A program made the translations under genes and the position numbers. Under the pieces are notes generated by a model. It worked only from the letters and a program-made list of their open reading frames with translations, was not told the DNA's origin and searched no databases. Positions 60,047 to 64,000 of a stretch of DNA of 64,000 nucleotides are shown one piece after another. Source of the stretch: SKPT01 sp040905445 (GTDB lineage: Bacteria; Planctomycetota; Phycisphaerae; Phycisphaerales; Phycisphaeraceae); the NCBI GenBank assembly GCA_040905445.1, contig JBBDRN010000014.1, positions 91,688 through 155,687 of the forward strand, written 5' to 3'. Each line of letters begins with the position of its first letter. Position 1 is the stretch's first letter.

Positions 60047-64000
<3,954 letters not shown>

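Overview
The window is a GC-rich (roughly 70%) bacterial chromosome segment. Gene content and style suggest a planctomycete, most likely Phycisphaerae-like: a stand-alone sulfatase, many Gfo/Idh-type oxidoreductases, HEAT/TPR proteins of unknown role, scattered single genes of pathways that are operons elsewhere (trpB, nuoA, lipA, thyA, ddl/ftsQ), and many palindromic intergenic repeats. The taxonomic call is inference; no rRNA is present.

Region 1 (1 to about 8,970) is the right-hand part of an integrated, phage-derived element, all on the + strand: small DNA-binding and zinc proteins, an excisionase-like HTH protein, a D5/P4-type primase-helicase, two strong inverted repeats, a P27-type small terminase, an HK97-type major capsid protein, a tape-measure-like protein and a small membrane protein. 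No large terminase, portal, protease or tail module is seen where expected. It ends at a 5'-half fragment of tRNA-Ser(GGA), a likely attachment site. The left end lies outside the window.

Region 2 (9,225 to 30,900) is chromosomal: truB; a DUF3482 GTPase/DUF2868 membrane pair; a lipoprotein; a sarcosine-oxidase-like enzyme; an outer-membrane barrel candidate; a sulfatase; tRNA-Ile2; thyA carrying an in-frame 72-bp palindromic insertion; a ddl-ftsQ-membrane protein-lptB-like run; an RsuA-type pseudouridine synthase; uppP; a class V aminotransferase; a peroxiredoxin-like lipoprotein; and a TPR-like membrane pair beside a lower-GC gene of probable foreign origin.

Region 3 (30,900 to 44,700) holds rny, a DegT aminotransferase, a Gfo/Idh oxidoreductase, tRNA-Glu, a lone nuoA, a HEAT-repeat protein with an apparent receiver-like insert, two DUF4383 proteins, a lipoprotein with a duplicated 3' end, a lone trpB and a lipA with a long internal insertion.

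Region 4 (44,900 to 64,000) holds tRNA-Arg, a carbohydrate/amino-sugar group (GH2, PIG-L deacetylase, Gfo/Idh, propeller-like protein), rpsO-pnp, a cold-shock gene, a REP-associated tyrosine transposase (RAYT) between two almost identical 255-bp palindromic elements, and central carbon/nitrogen genes acnA, gltD and gltB (cut by the window edge).

At least three palindromic repeat families lie at gene ends: family A (RAYT-linked, five copies), family B (two copies flanking trpB plus a fragment) and family C (four copies). Some supply the stop codon of the adjacent gene. Several genes have a -10-like hexamer 6 to 8 nt before the start codon, suggesting frequent leaderless mRNAs.
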